From Calocera cornea HHB12733 (taxonomy: Eukaryota; Basidiomycota; Dacrymycetes; Dacrymycetales; Dacrymycetaceae), in assembly GCA_001632435.1 (NCBI GenBank), contig KV423948.1:1-64000 (forward strand): a DNA stretch of 64,000 nucleotides, read 5' to 3'. The translations under genes were made by a program, and so were the position numbers. The notes beneath the pieces were generated by a model. It searched no databases, had not been told where the DNA came from, and worked only from the letters and a program-made list of their open reading frames with translations. How positions within the stretch are numbered: position 1 is the first letter of the stretch; each line of letters starts with the position of its first letter. Positions 22,586-34,031 of the stretch are shown one piece after another.

Positions 22586-24791
22586 TTATCCTTCCTCTTC
22601 GTTCACGACGCTCAACCTGCCCAGCTGAAGAGCCGCCGTTCGTCTCCGCATTCTCAAAACCCGCTCGTACTCGGATCGAGGCAGGAGGGACTGATGACCC
22701 CCGTCGTCAGAGTAACTGAACGACCAATGCAGGTTGCATTCCTCATCCACGAGGAACCACCACTCGAACCCCAGTCGGTCCCGCGCGAATGGAATCCAGT
22801 CCGGTCTGTACTCTGGGGGAACGCTTTCATCCGACTCATCTGATGAGGGTGTCGCAGGCCGTTCAGTCGCCTGTGGATGGGCATCAGGGTGTGATCCTGA
22901 CACGGCGTGACTCAACTCACCTCCGAAACGGAAGGCCGCTTGGTGTGCGAAGAGTCTGTGGAAGCCCTGGCAGAAGGTTCGGGGGCGATCTCCCGAGCCT
23001 GTTCAGCTTGTAGCTCAGATGTGGACGATGGTTGTTCGGTCTGCACATTTTGTGAGCTCTCCAGTGCCCGCGGGCGTCGGAAAAAAAATACCGACCTCGG
23101 CCACAGCCGCCTCCGCAAGTTCCTTGGCGGCCTCCTCAGCCCTGTCAATCTCCTTGGCTGCCTCCTCTTCGGTGTCTCGTTCCGTCTCGTCCTCCTCATT
23201 GCTAGGCGCTGTCTCCGGTATCGCCTCCTTACGGAGCTCCCGCCTGCCCAATGGAGTGACATCTCTCGGTGGTCCTCGCCTTCGTCTTGGCCGATAGAAC
23301 GCGCGGTCGTGAAGGTTCCGGAAGACCCATTCCCTGCGTGGTTCGGTGTTGGCGTACGCTTGCCGAGTGATCTCGCCGATGGCGGCTGGGTCGTGCAGGG
23401 TTGTTCCAGCGGAGGTGAACGACCACAGATCTTCATCGAACGCGCGGCGTCTCTGCCGAAGCAATCAGTTTCATGACAGCGCACGGACACATGGCTTGCA
23501 AACGTACGATGTGGACGGGTTCAGATGACAGGACTTCCATGACCATGCTGAAACGCGCTTCGTTATCCAACGAATTGCGACTCCTCCTAGGCGCAGTCGT
23601 CTCAACCCAAGCTGAGATGTACGCAAGGTCTTCCGAGATTGAGAGAGAAGTATCCACAAGGGCCAATGGCTGTTGGTCCTCAGCATCGAGGACTGGCGAA
23701 ACCCAGACATCTCCAGTGAGGGTGTCATCGTGCGTATCCAGAGAGATTGATGTTGCGTGATTGAGCTGCAAGGCAGGGACATCTCCAGCAGCAAGAACAT
23801 CAGGAACATCGCCAGCATCAAATTGGCGCCCAATCGGGGCATCCAAGAGCTTGAATGTTGACTGGTGTCCTTGTGCTGAAGAGTGCTCCCGATTAGCAGA
23901 TTCAGGAAAGCCTGGAGTATTAGTGGTATCGTTGGCAAGCAAAGAGCGGGGGTGATCAAGAGAGGTAGTGGGAGTAGTTTCGTCGGCCAGTGCAGAGTTA
24001 CCAGAACGTGCTCCCCTGGGCCTGCAGGCGGAGAGTTGCAACGAAGTGTCAACAGGGATCTCTTGGCGAAGCTTGTCTTCCAGCTGGAATGCGAGCTCAG
24101 CCAGCTCCTTTGTAGGTGTGTCGATGTCCACCTTGGCTAGGTTGTTGGGCCAGGATTTAGTGGATCGAAAGGGCGCTGGGGGTACAGATGGGCCACGCTC
24201 GATGAGTGTCGTGCTCGGTGGACTCGATCGAGATGCGCGTCGAAACCCAGATCGCGGTTGAGATGGTTCATAGATCTGAAGGATGATGTTTGCTGAAGGA
24301 GATAGCGGTTTCTGAGACAATAATATGAGTCAAGGCGCGCCCAGATATTGCGCAGCCGGGGAGATATAGGAACTTACGGAGGACCGGTGGACAGCCAGCT
24401 GGGGTAGCGGATGGGCCGAGCGAGGGGTCACAGCAATCGGCAACGGGAGAGGACTCGGCACTTGTATAACTCCCACGGGCGGAGCGAAATGACCGTCGAG
24501 CAGACCAAAAAATTGCATTTCCAGGCAATTCAGCAGTCCATTGTTGGCTTGTTGTCGTGCGACCCTAGGCGCCGCGGACTGCACAGCACACCGGCTCTGC
24601 TAGGGCTTCTCGGGCACTGTTCGCTTGCGAACAACGCCTCCAACGCGTGGATCGATGAGAACGCGACGAGGAGGCGTCGGGGCAGTGAACGAACTAGGGG
24701 CGTTCGGAGGCGCGATTATGGTGGGACCGGGAAGAGGTGAGCGCTGAGCGGGCCAAAGCCATAGACCCTGCGATTTCGCAATAATAGCCAT
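22586..24791 (-). CDS. protein of unknown function, 641 aa, disordered with folded C-terminus
   Basis: Exons 24791-24633, 24578-24378, 24311-23508, 23452-23096, 23040-22921 and 22870-22586 sum to 1926 nt. The N-terminal two thirds are Pro/Ser/Thr-rich with a short helical patch (KELAELAFQLEDKLRQEI). A middle block (RRRAFDEDLWSFT, EWVFRNLHDRAFYRP) and a Glu/Ala-rich coiled stretch (EEEAAKEIDRAEEAAKELAE) follow. The C-terminus has a compact aromatic motif, RLGFEWWFLVDEECNLHWSF. I do not recognise a family; no catalytic or DNA-binding signature is visible. Introns are 50-66 nt and splice cleanly in phase. The first intron could use either of two donors, so the first exon end is approximate. Confidence 0.7.
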
Positions 24792-25562
24792 GGGGGAAAA
24801 AACCGCTTTGTCGGAATAACATGGTGGTATCATGAGAAGATTTGCCTCCGCAAGAAGCTAGCCCTTATTCGGCTCGGCGCCGGGTGCGGGCGATGCCGCT
24901 CATCCCCCGGGTCCGATGTCCTAGCCGGTGTTGTAGCGTCTGTCCATGTGGTGCACAGTCGAGGAGCAATGTCATGTTGACCATGGTATTGTCCACTAGC
25001 ATGTCCATAGCCGTCCCCCCGGATTTACGGTTATGGTAGAGGCAGTGGAGAATGCAGTGTACGGAAGCGAGCCCTAGGGGATCCGTCATAATAGCCTTCG
25101 GGAAGACTAGCGCAGAACGGAACCAGCTTCTCCCATTGGAAGGCACGTGTCAACAACGAGGCGGACCCATGAGGTGCCGTGCGTCTGCGTGGAGCATCCG
25201 GCGGCAGTGGGGTTGAGCCGACACCGAAGTCCCTGAGGACCCGTAGGAGCTATCAGAAGGTCGAGTGGACCGCCGGAAAGGAATAGCAAAACGGACTGAC
25301 ACCAGCGCTTACGGTGGACGTGTGGACGTGACGAGTCGAGAGCGAAGCCACCAAGACTTGCTTCCGCTTCTCGGCAGCTTTCGCTTTATATGTCGGCTCC
25401 TCGGCATACGGCCCGCTAGTCTCACCACACATCGACACCATCGCACTCGTCCCTGGCCCACGTCGATCCTCAAGGGTCATGCCTTTGCATAATCAGCTCG
25501 CTATATAACATGTCAAAGGGCCTGCACGACAAGTACCCCAGCTTAGGCCAACTTTCAGAGCG
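24792..25562. other. intergenic
   Basis: About 770 bp between two minus-strand genes; promoter of the upstream gene at 24791. Nothing else recognised. Confidence 0.4.
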
Positions 25563-27016
25563 CTAGCTGGATTCTGACAGCACCATGCCACGCGCCCTAG
25601 TGCCGACCTTAGCAAGAGGGTACAATCCGGAAGGCTGCAATAATATCCCCTGCGGTGGACCAGATGAGTCAAAGCACATCGCACACAAGAAGCACGCACA
25701 TGACCGACGGATTTCGAAATCCGGCCGAGTCGGTTCCTCTCAACCTCCAGCGAGCTTGCTCCGTGCTTCGAATAGCAGCCGCGGGCCTCGGTGGTGTACC
25801 TGTCTTGCTGGCTGCACCACGCATCATACAAGGCATATAGTCGTCTCACGCAGTAGTCGTACGTGTCTCGATCGATCGGTTCCCGCTTCTGTCTGGCGCT
25901 ATCGACAACGTACCTGGTATGCATGGCATGCAATATGGCCAGGGCGGACATGTCTTGCGAAGCCTATCAGTTTGGCTTCTCAGCTTCCGAAGCTTGCCGC
26001 TCACTGGCGTTGCTCCAGTCTATCAGCCACCCTTCTACCTTCAAGTCTCCAGGGCGCGATGCGGTAAACCAAATTCCATTGCTGTCCTCCCGCACGAGCG
26101 ACCACATGTCGATGTCGTCATCGACATGATGGAAAGCCCACAGGTGCGGATCGCGAGGGCAATGGAATACTTTGGTATCACGTCCGTCCTGGAAACTCAG
26201 GTCGAAGCGGGTGTTGAGGATGGTCATCGTATCCTCCGGTATCTGTGGAGAGATTAGCATGGAATGCCGCTTCTGCGCGATATCCGGCTCTTACTTCACC
26301 CCAATCGTAGGCTGCTTCTTCGTCTTCCGGCTCCAGGCACCATGGGGAAGGTTCAAACACTTCGACATCTGGACAAGTGCTTACCACCACGGCCGGGTGG
26401 TACATAGCGCGGTCTATTACGATCACGAAGCCGAGCGTCGGGGAGATATGCTGCGCTGGCTCCAGGCTGGCTAGCTCGTCCTGCTACATCCACCCATCAA
26501 GTCTGTGATCGACTTCGGGGTCGGGGCACTCACCAGCTCCTCAGCAGACTTGTGATCAGCAGCGGGCTCACACCAGACCAAACCGTACTGCTGCAGCTCC
26601 TCGAACGACGCCTGCTTCATATTCTCCCAAGTCCAGTCATTGCGACCCAAGTACCTTATCGCCGACTTGCGACGTTTCTGCTCCTCGATCAGCAACAATC
26701 TCCCCACGTGGCAACGCACGAACGACGGGGTACCACGCGTGCACATGCTGGTCCGCGCTCTTGAGCGTGTAGAACACCCAGCTCTCCTCGACATCCGGAT
26801 GATGCGGGAAGAGCGAATGGTAGTACCCGTCCGGGCGCGCTTCCCATACGCCGCAGACTCTGGAAATCATCGCTTCCATCTCTGGGTCGTGCAGGTCTCG
26901 GCCGGGTATGCCTGCGCAGGGGTGAGCCGCCTCGTGTCTCGTAGAAGCGCAGAGTAACCACCTCGCAAGTAGTGCCTGTCCATCCTTGCGCCGATAGGGG
27001 GAGGTGAGTAGGTCAT
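25563..27016 (-). CDS. protein of unknown function, tandem paralogue 1
   Basis: Exons 27016-26962, 26911-26724, 26683-26534, 26480-26295, 26242-26039, 25963-25800, 25754-25709 and 25649-25563 total 1080 nt, 359 aa. The block SRVCGVWEARPDGYYHSLF, then a spacer and VHAWYPV, aligns with ARVCARWEDRGNGYMYGLF and VRAWYPV of the neighbour at 27390-28676. A second shared block is DWTWENMKQASFEELQQYGL against SWSSMRSMPFRELDTMGL. Later exons hold acidic and aromatic stretches (EPEDEEAAYDWGE, DDDIDMWSLVRED) and RDTYDYCVRRLYALYDAW. No known domain was recognised. The intron before 26683 is only 40 nt and the last two exons are inferred from frame alone. Confidence 0.6.
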
Positions 27017-27389
27017 TCCGCGTTGCGGGTTGCGCGGCTCCGGAAGACTACTTGAAGTCACAAGATGGAGTGCGACTGGTACTGCTCTCGAGATGGAGCC
27101 AGGCGATAGAAGAAGAACACGGAAGAACAGGGGGCGGGAGGCCGTTTAAATATCTCTGCGGAGGGATGACTCCAGAGCGCATACGCGTGTGCTCACGGGT
27201 TTCCCGCCGCGCAGGTTGGATCTCCGAGACTCCGAGAGCCCACAGGGCTGGCCATCAACACGCGTCTCCCATTCCCATCCACAGGCGCGATCGCATTCGT
27301 ATGTAGTCGCATTTGCATTAGCTCTTTATGTATGCACCGACAGACTGTACCCTCTCGGTAGTAGTACTTATGTAGTACAGTAGTAGTAT

Positions 27390-28676
27390 TCATGCCCCCC
27401 CTAGCATCTCCCGCAACATCCCCGCGAGCAGCAGCTCCTTCCGCCTCAACCGCTCCCAGTCCCTCCTCAGGCCCCTGCCAAACGCAGCCCGCAGGCACTT
27501 GTCCCTCACCTCCCGCAGGTTTCCCGGGTGCAGCCGCGCGCCCGCACCCTCCCCCGGCGCCGTCGCGGCGGGCCGCGCCGCGTCGGCTAGTGCTAGTGTC
27601 TCCGATACCGTCTTGGGCACGTCTGGCTGCGAGGGGTCGTCGGGGTCCGCGGGGAGCAGGCGGATGGAGGGAGTCTCTGAAGATCCGTAGTGCAGCAGGT
27701 TCATATAGTCGTCGTCCTCCTGCGGGGTCGACCAGTCCCAGCGGGGGAAATCGATCTGCCCCGCGCATCAGCCTCCTTCGTCTGCACGTGCGCAGAACAG
27801 GACAGGACAGGACAGGACAGGACGTACCGTCGACGTCTGGGCCCCGGGGGAGATGAACTCGAGCCCCATCGTGTCGAGCTCGCGGAACGGCATGGAGCGC
27901 ATAGAGCTCCAGCTCCAGAAGTGGCGTGCAAAGTCCGCGTTCGACCCGGGTACCCTCTGTCGCCGCACAACCGTCATCAGCATGCTGTCACTTGAACTTG
28001 GAATCATGGGGAGTGGGGAGTGGGGCGGACGTACGACGGGATACCACGCCCGGACATACGCGTGCTCGCCGTACCGCACGAGCCAGGGCCGCTCGGCCTG
28101 CTCAGGGTGCTTGGGGAACAGGCCGTACATGTACCCGTTCCCGCGGTCTTCCCACCTGGCGCATACGCGCGCGAGGTACTGCTCGAGCGGGTCTTGCGGC
28201 TTGGGCTCGCGGGGAAGGGCAGGGAGGGGACGCTCGGCTTTGGGAGGGGCGGGGGTGCTGGGGGAGGCGGGAGAGGTGGGCGAGACGGGAGAAGGGAGCG
28301 TGTCGCCGCTTTCTGAGCTCGAGTCCGAGTCCGAGTCCGTCTCAGAGTCGAAGTCGGCGTCGTCCCCCTCCGGGATCGACAGGAAGCTGCCCGCATCAGA
28401 CGTCTCCGCGTCCTCCTCCTCCTCCTCCTGTTTCCCAATCCCCTCATCAGCGCGCCTGCGGCCAAACAGAAGGAGAAAGGAGAGAGCACGCACGAGCGGA
28501 TCAGCCGCCTTCGCCCCGCGCGCAGACTCGCGGCAGCTCGCGAGGTACTCCCGCAGGGTGTAGACGCGCCGGGTGGGGAGCCAGGGGGTGGGCTCCGGCT
28601 CCTTTGTGGCTGCTCGGTGGTGCGGAAGGGAGGAGGAGCGCACGGGGAGAGTGGGGATGGTGATGAGAGCGGCCAT
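27390..28676 (-). CDS. protein of unknown function, tandem paralogue 2
   Basis: Exons 28676-28035, 27956-27828 and 27755-27390 sum to 1137 nt, 378 aa. A Pro-rich start leads to an acidic Asp/Ser repeat stretch (DSETDSDSDSSSESGD), then the paralogue core (ARVCARWEDRGNGYMYGLF, VRAWYPV, FWSWSSMRSMPFRELDTMGL), and a C-terminal basic helix (RDWERLRRKELLLAGMLREM). Intron 2 contains a short pentanucleotide repeat next to its donor. Shared order of blocks with 25563-27016, same strand and adjacency indicate a tandem duplication; the low similarity outside the core says it is old. Function unknown. Confidence 0.7.
27796..27823. repeat. (GACAG)n pentanucleotide microsatellite in an intron
   Basis: About five GACAG units lie directly beside the splice donor of intron 2 of the gene at 27390-28676. 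Length change here could affect splicing, but this is speculation. Confidence 0.8.
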
Positions 28677-29682
28677 TGCCTGTGGAGCGGGTGGCGGTCA
28701 GTTGGGAGGTGGGAGGTGGGAGGTGGTGTCCTGGTCGTGGTCGTGGTCGAGGACGAGGTCGCGTCAGGCGGGGAACGGGTGATAGCAGCGCGCCCCGAAG
28801 CCGTTGGGGGCGCTATAAGTATATGCGCGCAATCACCCGCCCCAATGCGTTCGGTCGCTGTCTCTGGCCCGTCGTCCGTAGTCCGTGCAGCGCAACGCAA
28901 CGCAACGCAACGGTCGCCCTCACCGGTGGGGCGCTGCACGACTGGCTACTCACTCAGTCTGTCTGGCGTCCCGTCCCGAGACACGCCGATGCCGAGAAAC
29001 GAGCGGGGGTACAACGCTGCAATGCCCGCCGGCCGCTCCCTTGGAGGGCGCAACACGTGTGGGGAGGACAAGGCCAGGCGGGGGACGGGCATCCACGTAC
29101 TGTACCCGATCCCACTTTTTGCTCGTGCGCAGCGATGGCCCGATCTGGCCTGACTCCCTGACTCGACCCTTACTCGGGCGCGAGGAGAGAGCGGGACGGG
29201 GGAATGACTAAGCGCACAGCCGGGTTGGGCCAGAGCCTGCCTCATCCGAGTCCGCCGTAGCGGTTAGGCGCACAGTGCGGTGCAGGTACTGTAGTGTTCA
29301 AGAGGCTCGTGCTTATCGAATTGGCTATGCCGAGTGTTGGAGCGGCTAGGTCCACCGTGTACAGTCCAGTACCGAGCACACCATGGATGGACCAGCGTAC
29401 GGCGGCTATGCCACTCAACTCTGACAGCCTGAGCCGGCGATAACACTCATTTGTTCGAGCGGCACGGCATTCTGGTGGGGTGGCCCTATGGCCTGGGGTA
29501 CGTTTTGATTACTGCAGTCCAGTGCTAGTGTACCCATTCAGCCTGCACCAAACGGCTCCGGCCGGCCGGCCGGGCCGGGTCGCCGCCCTCCGCTGCTCTC
29601 GATTTTGACAAGGCCGGTCGAAGACGACGGTCGAGCCCCGGCCGCCACTAGGACTGGGCTGGGGCTGGGGCTGGGAGGCCGG
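28677..29682. other. GC-rich intergenic region
   Basis: About 1 kb between the start of the 27390-28676 gene and the stop of IFA38. Long frames here on the plus strand reflect GC richness, not coding signal. It contains a (CGCAA)4 microsatellite at 28891-28910. Confidence 0.45.
28891..28910. repeat. (CGCAA)4 microsatellite
   Basis: Four perfect CGCAA units in the promoter-side region of the neighbouring minus-strand gene. Confidence 0.85.
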
Positions 29683-31043
29683 TCAGTTCTTCTTCGCCAG
29701 CCTCTCCTGCTTCTTGAGCGCCCTCCGCCTGATATCCTTGTGCATATCTACACAGCCGTCTGATCAGCCCTGCCAACAAAGGGAAACAGAGCCCGCGCAA
29801 GCCGCAAGCACGCGCCGTGAGGGGAAGGCACGCACCAGTGACATACCGCAGCAGCCACGCCTTCGGCGCGTAGTGCTGCACCGCCCAGTCGCCCAGCGCG
29901 TGGGTCCAGTAGGGGGTGATGCTGTACGGCCTGCCTATGCTGCCGCAGGGCACGCCGAGCTTGCGCAGCACGCTGGCGACGTACGCCTTGGGGGTCGGGG
30001 CGACGAGGGAGGGGCGGCGGATCTTGCTGAGGTTGGAGACGACGAAGTAGGCATTTACGAGCTCGACGTGCACGCCCGTGCCCGCCACCTCGGCGGAGAG
30101 GCACTGCGACCACGCCTGGACAAAGGCCTTTGCGCCCGAGTAGACGGACAGGAGCGGGCTCGGGAACGCCCCCGAGAAGGAACCGATGTTGAGCACGAGG
30201 CCGCGGTGCTGGGCGAGCATGCGCGGGAGGACGGCGTGCGTGACGTGCAGGAGGGAGGCGACGTTTATCTGCACTATCGAGAGGTCCTCCGAGAGCGCGT
30301 GGTCGCAGAAGGACGTCGGCATGGAGTAGCTTTTGCCCACGTTGTTTACTGGCGGGGGGCGTCAGAGCACCCAGGAGGAGGGGCAGGGAGGGGAGGGGAA
30401 CGTACTGAGGACACCGATATCCAACCCCGAGAGGGAGGCGTCCAGGCCCGCGTAGTTGGACAGCTCGGGCTTCGAGAAGTCGATCGCGACCGTCTTGGTC
30501 TTGACGCCATACTTGCTCTCTGGCCCGGGATCAGCGCTGTCCACCCCCCCTCCCCCGCTCGAAGGGACGCACCGATCTCGCCCGCGACGGCGCCGAGCTT
30601 CTCAGGACTGCGCGCAGCGAGCAGGACGTTGAACCCCGCCTTCGCGAGCTGGAGGGCAAACTCCTTGCCGATCCCGTCTGTCGCGCCCGTCACGACGGCC
30701 CATGCGCCGCTCTTGGCGCCGAACTTTTTCAGCTGCGGAGCGAAGAGGAAGCGGAAACGGAGCCGGAACGGGGTCTGGTGAGATTGTGGGTGAGAGGAAG
30801 GGCGGGAACGGGGGCGTACGGAGATGCCCGGGACGAGGAAGGTCTGGACGAGGACGCGGGCGAGGCGCAGGATGTGGACGGCGATGACGAGCACGGCGAG
30901 GGCGGCGAGGGAGAGGGCGAGCCGGGGGTGCTCGGACACTGTCGTGCTCGTCAGTGGGTGGGTGGACCGGTGGGGAAGGCGAGGGGCGTACGGATGTCGG
31001 CTGGGCGGGCGTAGAGCGATGGACGGGTGTGGTGGGGAGCCAT
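29683..31043 (-). CDS. IFA38: very-long-chain 3-oxoacyl-CoA reductase
   Basis: Second step of the ER fatty-acid elongation cycle: NADPH-dependent reduction of 3-ketoacyl-CoA. Exons 31043-30992, 30938-30820, 30732-30573, 30519-30406, 30348-29836 and 29747-29683 sum to 1023 nt, 340 aa (yeast Ifa38 has 347). An N-terminal membrane segment ([18 protein letters not shown]) precedes a classical SDR fold: [14 protein letters not shown] (cofactor loop), VLINNVGKSY, NIGSFSG (Ser) and [11 protein letters not shown] (Tyr-xxx-Lys). The tail is Lys/Arg-rich and ends AKKN, in keeping with ER localisation. Start and first exon rest on one clean intron. The gene is divergent from PXR1. Confidence 0.95.
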
Positions 31044-31320
31044 CTCTCTCACTCACACTCTCACTTTCTCAGACTGGTCGTTGAGCAGAGAGCAGAGCAA
31101 GCCTCGAAGCAAAGCAGAACGCACGTCGAGCTGATGATGCCCGTTTTCCTGCCCGTCCCTGCCCACGCCCCGAGCGCGTTTCGCGCCGCGCCCGCATCAC
31201 CGATCGCCGAGCGAAGGCACAGCCACTGCTATTCGATTCTCCCGTGTGGGCGTAATTTTTGGGAGCAAGGGTCGGTGTGCTCTTGCTGCTCAACCGCTGC
31301 TGTGCTCGGACTAGACTGCG
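31044..31320. promoter_or_regulatory. divergent promoter region, IFA38 / PXR1
   Basis: 277 bp between two opposite start codons must serve both genes. No TATA box or known factor site was recognised. Confidence 0.45.
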
Positions 31321-33064
31321 ATGGGCCTCTCGGACCGGAAAGTGAAGCAGAAGATCCAGGCGGACCCGCGCAACCTCCAGTGGAAGAACGGTCCGTCCCC
31401 CCCTCTCCCCCTCCCCGCTCCCACCCTACGTGCACCCACTCACACCGCGCAGACGCCTCCCGCTTCGGCCACGCCTACCTGTCCAAGCTCGGCTGGTCCA
31501 CAGGCTCCACCCTCGGCCTCACCGGCCAGGGGCTCACGGACTACATCCGCGTTGCCCACAAGCTTGATGCGCTCGGGATCGGCGCCGCCGTCGGCGGCAG
31601 GGAGGACAGGGACGGCCGCGCCGGCAGGGAGTTTGACGGGCTGCTCAGGAGGATGAATGCCGGTGGGGAGGAGGTCAACGTTCACGAGACGATTAAGGTC
31701 TCTGGCTTTCATCGCGCGAACGGGGAGGAGGGGGTGAAGGTCCAGGATACCCTCGTCGTGGAGGAGCATAAGGGGACGAAGAGGAAGCGCTCCGATTCCG
31801 ATTCCGATTCCGACTCTGAGACTGCGTCCTCCGCCAGCTCGGATGAGGAGACAGTCACGACGACCACAGTCACGACAACCACCACCACGACCACGACCAC
31901 CCCCGCATCCGCCGTCCCCCGCCGCCTAGCGTACGTCCCCCCTCCCTCCTCCCTGCGTTCTCCCCCACCCTAACTCTGACCCGGGCACATAGGCACCGCG
32001 CGCGCTTCCAGCGCGCCAAGTCCCTCGCCAAATCCGACCCGCGCGCCGTGTCCGAGATCCTCGGCATCGCCTCCGCCCCCGCGTCACTGCCCTCCTCGCC
32101 CAGGCCGGGGAGCCCAGTGCCGGCCGGCTTCCCCTCGCTCTCTTCTCGCGGGAACGGTACGCCGCGCGGCGGAGAGCGGGATGAGAAGAACGTGAAGGGT
32201 GAGGGTGCGGAGGAAGAGGAAGAGGGAGAGGAAGGGCCCAAGGTGTCCACGTCAAGCCTGAGCGTAGCAGACTACTTCAAGCAGAAGATGCGCGCAAAGC
32301 TCGGCCTCGGCCTCGGCCTCGCTCCGTCCGCCTCGGAGCCCGCGTCGCCCGGTGCTTCGCTTGCGTCGGCGGGGAAGAGCGAGGAGGGAGAGGAGAAGGG
32401 GCAGCCGATGGGGCTCGGCTTCGCACGGATGGGCGGGATGGGAGGCGCGGGCCGGGGGCTAGGGTTCAGGCCTGCTCCTGCTTCTCCAGCCGCTCCTGAT
32501 CCTGGTCCTCGGGCCCCGCAGGAGCCGAGCGCCAGTACGTCGACGAGGCCGAGCGCTGCTGCTGATGAGGTGGCGGATGGGGAGGAGGGGTTGACGAAGA
32601 AGGACAAGAAAGAGGGGAAGAAGAAGGACAAGAAACGCAAGACGAAGCGCTCCACGGACCCGGTCGCCCCGGCCGCAGGGCCGACTACCGTGTCCAACGC
32701 GCCGGCTGCGCCGACTCTGGCCGAGGGCGACCGGCCCGCGGCTGATGGCGAACGGAGGAAGAAGAAGAAGAAGCGGACGGTCGATGCTGCCCATATTGCG
32801 CAGCCTGCACCTGTCGAGCAAACGCCCCCGGGGGATAGAGAGCGCCAGAAGAAAAAGAAGAGGAAGCGCACGGCTGAGCCGGCTGAGGACCCCTCGGTAC
32901 GGCCGGCCGTTGTCGACGCTGTGCCCGCTGAGGTCCAGAGAGAGAAGAAGGACAAGAAGAAGAAGCGGAAGGCTAACGCTGAGCCGGAGGCTGCTGCAGT
33001 CCCGATGTCGGAGGACGGCTCGGTCGAGCAGAGGAAGAAGAAGCGCAAGATTGGCGAGGCTTGA
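31321..33064 (+). CDS. PXR1: nucleolar G-patch protein Pxr1 (PINX1-like)
   Basis: Pxr1/Gno1 is a G-patch cofactor of the Prp43 helicase in rRNA and snoRNA maturation, related to telomerase inhibitor PINX1. Exons 31321-31390, 31453-31930 and 31993-33064 give 1620 nt, 539 aa. The start MGLSDRKVKQKIQADPRNLQ and the G-patch core (RFGHAYLSKLGWSTGSTLGL, then GLTDYIRVAHKLDALGIG) are hallmark. HRARFQRAKSLA followed by EILGIAS and the later SVADYFKQKMRAKLG correspond to conserved Pxr1 segments. Between them lie Ser/Asp and Thr repeats (TTTTTTTTTT). The C-terminal third holds at least five KKKK/KRK clusters separated by Ala/Pro linkers, expected for nucleolar targeting. Confidence 0.95.
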
Positions 33065-34031
33065 GTCGCCCGTCCTGCCCCGTCTCCGTCTCCGTTCTAC
33101 TGTAGACCCTGTGCATACATATCTATCTCGCCGCTGATGACTTGGTTCGGGCATTCGGAACTGGACCAACCGTTGCGGCAGCGGTGTTACGGCAGTGTTA
33201 CCCCGCTTATCCCGGGGATCGCCCTTGTGCGCCTATGAGTCACCATAGATAGTCTTCCAATTCCTCCGCATCGCTCTCGTTGCCCACGATGCAGTCCTCG
33301 CACTCTCCCGGCCCATTCTCAAATCGGGATGTGCAGGCAACAGTACACGCCGGGGCCAGCTTCCTAGTTCCACCACGAACCCGATCAGCGCCATGCCACG
33401 GCATATACGCGTCCAACATCCAAGAAGTTAAGACCGTTTCATCAAACGAGCACCAAGCACTGGTAGGTTGCCAGCGTAACTCCCGGATAGGTGCTCGATA
33501 ACCATAGGCGGACTACGAACCGCACGTCGTGGACCACCGCACGAGACGGCCGTCGAGCAGGTCTGTCGGAACGCTGCTCTCACATTCTCAGCCTCGCAGG
33601 GTGCATGCACAGTGGTTAGCCAAGCGGCAGCCTGCGAGATTATCCGACGGGGACGGCTGGAGTAAAAGCAATCAAGTAAGTAAAGGCGTCTGAAGCACGA
33701 TGGAGTGGGCGAGGGCGCAGCAACTGTACAGGACACACTGAATTGAGTGCCCCGCGGGAAGTCTCGCCTCGCACCGGCCCCCATTTCGTCCAGTGCTCAT
33801 CGGCCAAACGCAGGCCGACCGAGGCGCTTCATTAGGGACTTCAGTTGTTGAAAATGCTGCCCCGTGCGGGCTGACAGTGGGGATGAGCGGACGGATGAGG
33901 TATATATGGTCGAATTCGGGCGGTTCGCCGAAGTCGAGACGGGCGACACGCATCAACGACTGCATGCTCGACCGCAACATGTATAAATGTGGCCCAATCC
34001 GCTCTGCACTTCAGCCAGGCTCGGCACTGCG
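33065..34031. other. intergenic, promoter of the first SDR gene
   Basis: About 970 bp with no gene. A TATAAAT at 33982-33988 lies 44-50 bp upstream of the ATG at 34032. Confidence 0.5.

Noticed and set aside
28004..28939. 311-aa minus-strand frame overlapping the 27390-28676 gene
   Set aside because: Alternative frame of the same GC-rich exon; composition is Pro/Arg/Ser noise.
29714..30781. 355-aa plus-strand frame antisense to IFA38
   Set aside because: Mirror of GC-rich IFA38 exons and introns; no domain, and IFA38 on the minus strand is fully supported.
32272..33048. 258-aa Phe-rich minus-strand frame antisense to PXR1
   Set aside because: Phe runs are the antisense of Lys codons; the plus-strand gene is certain.
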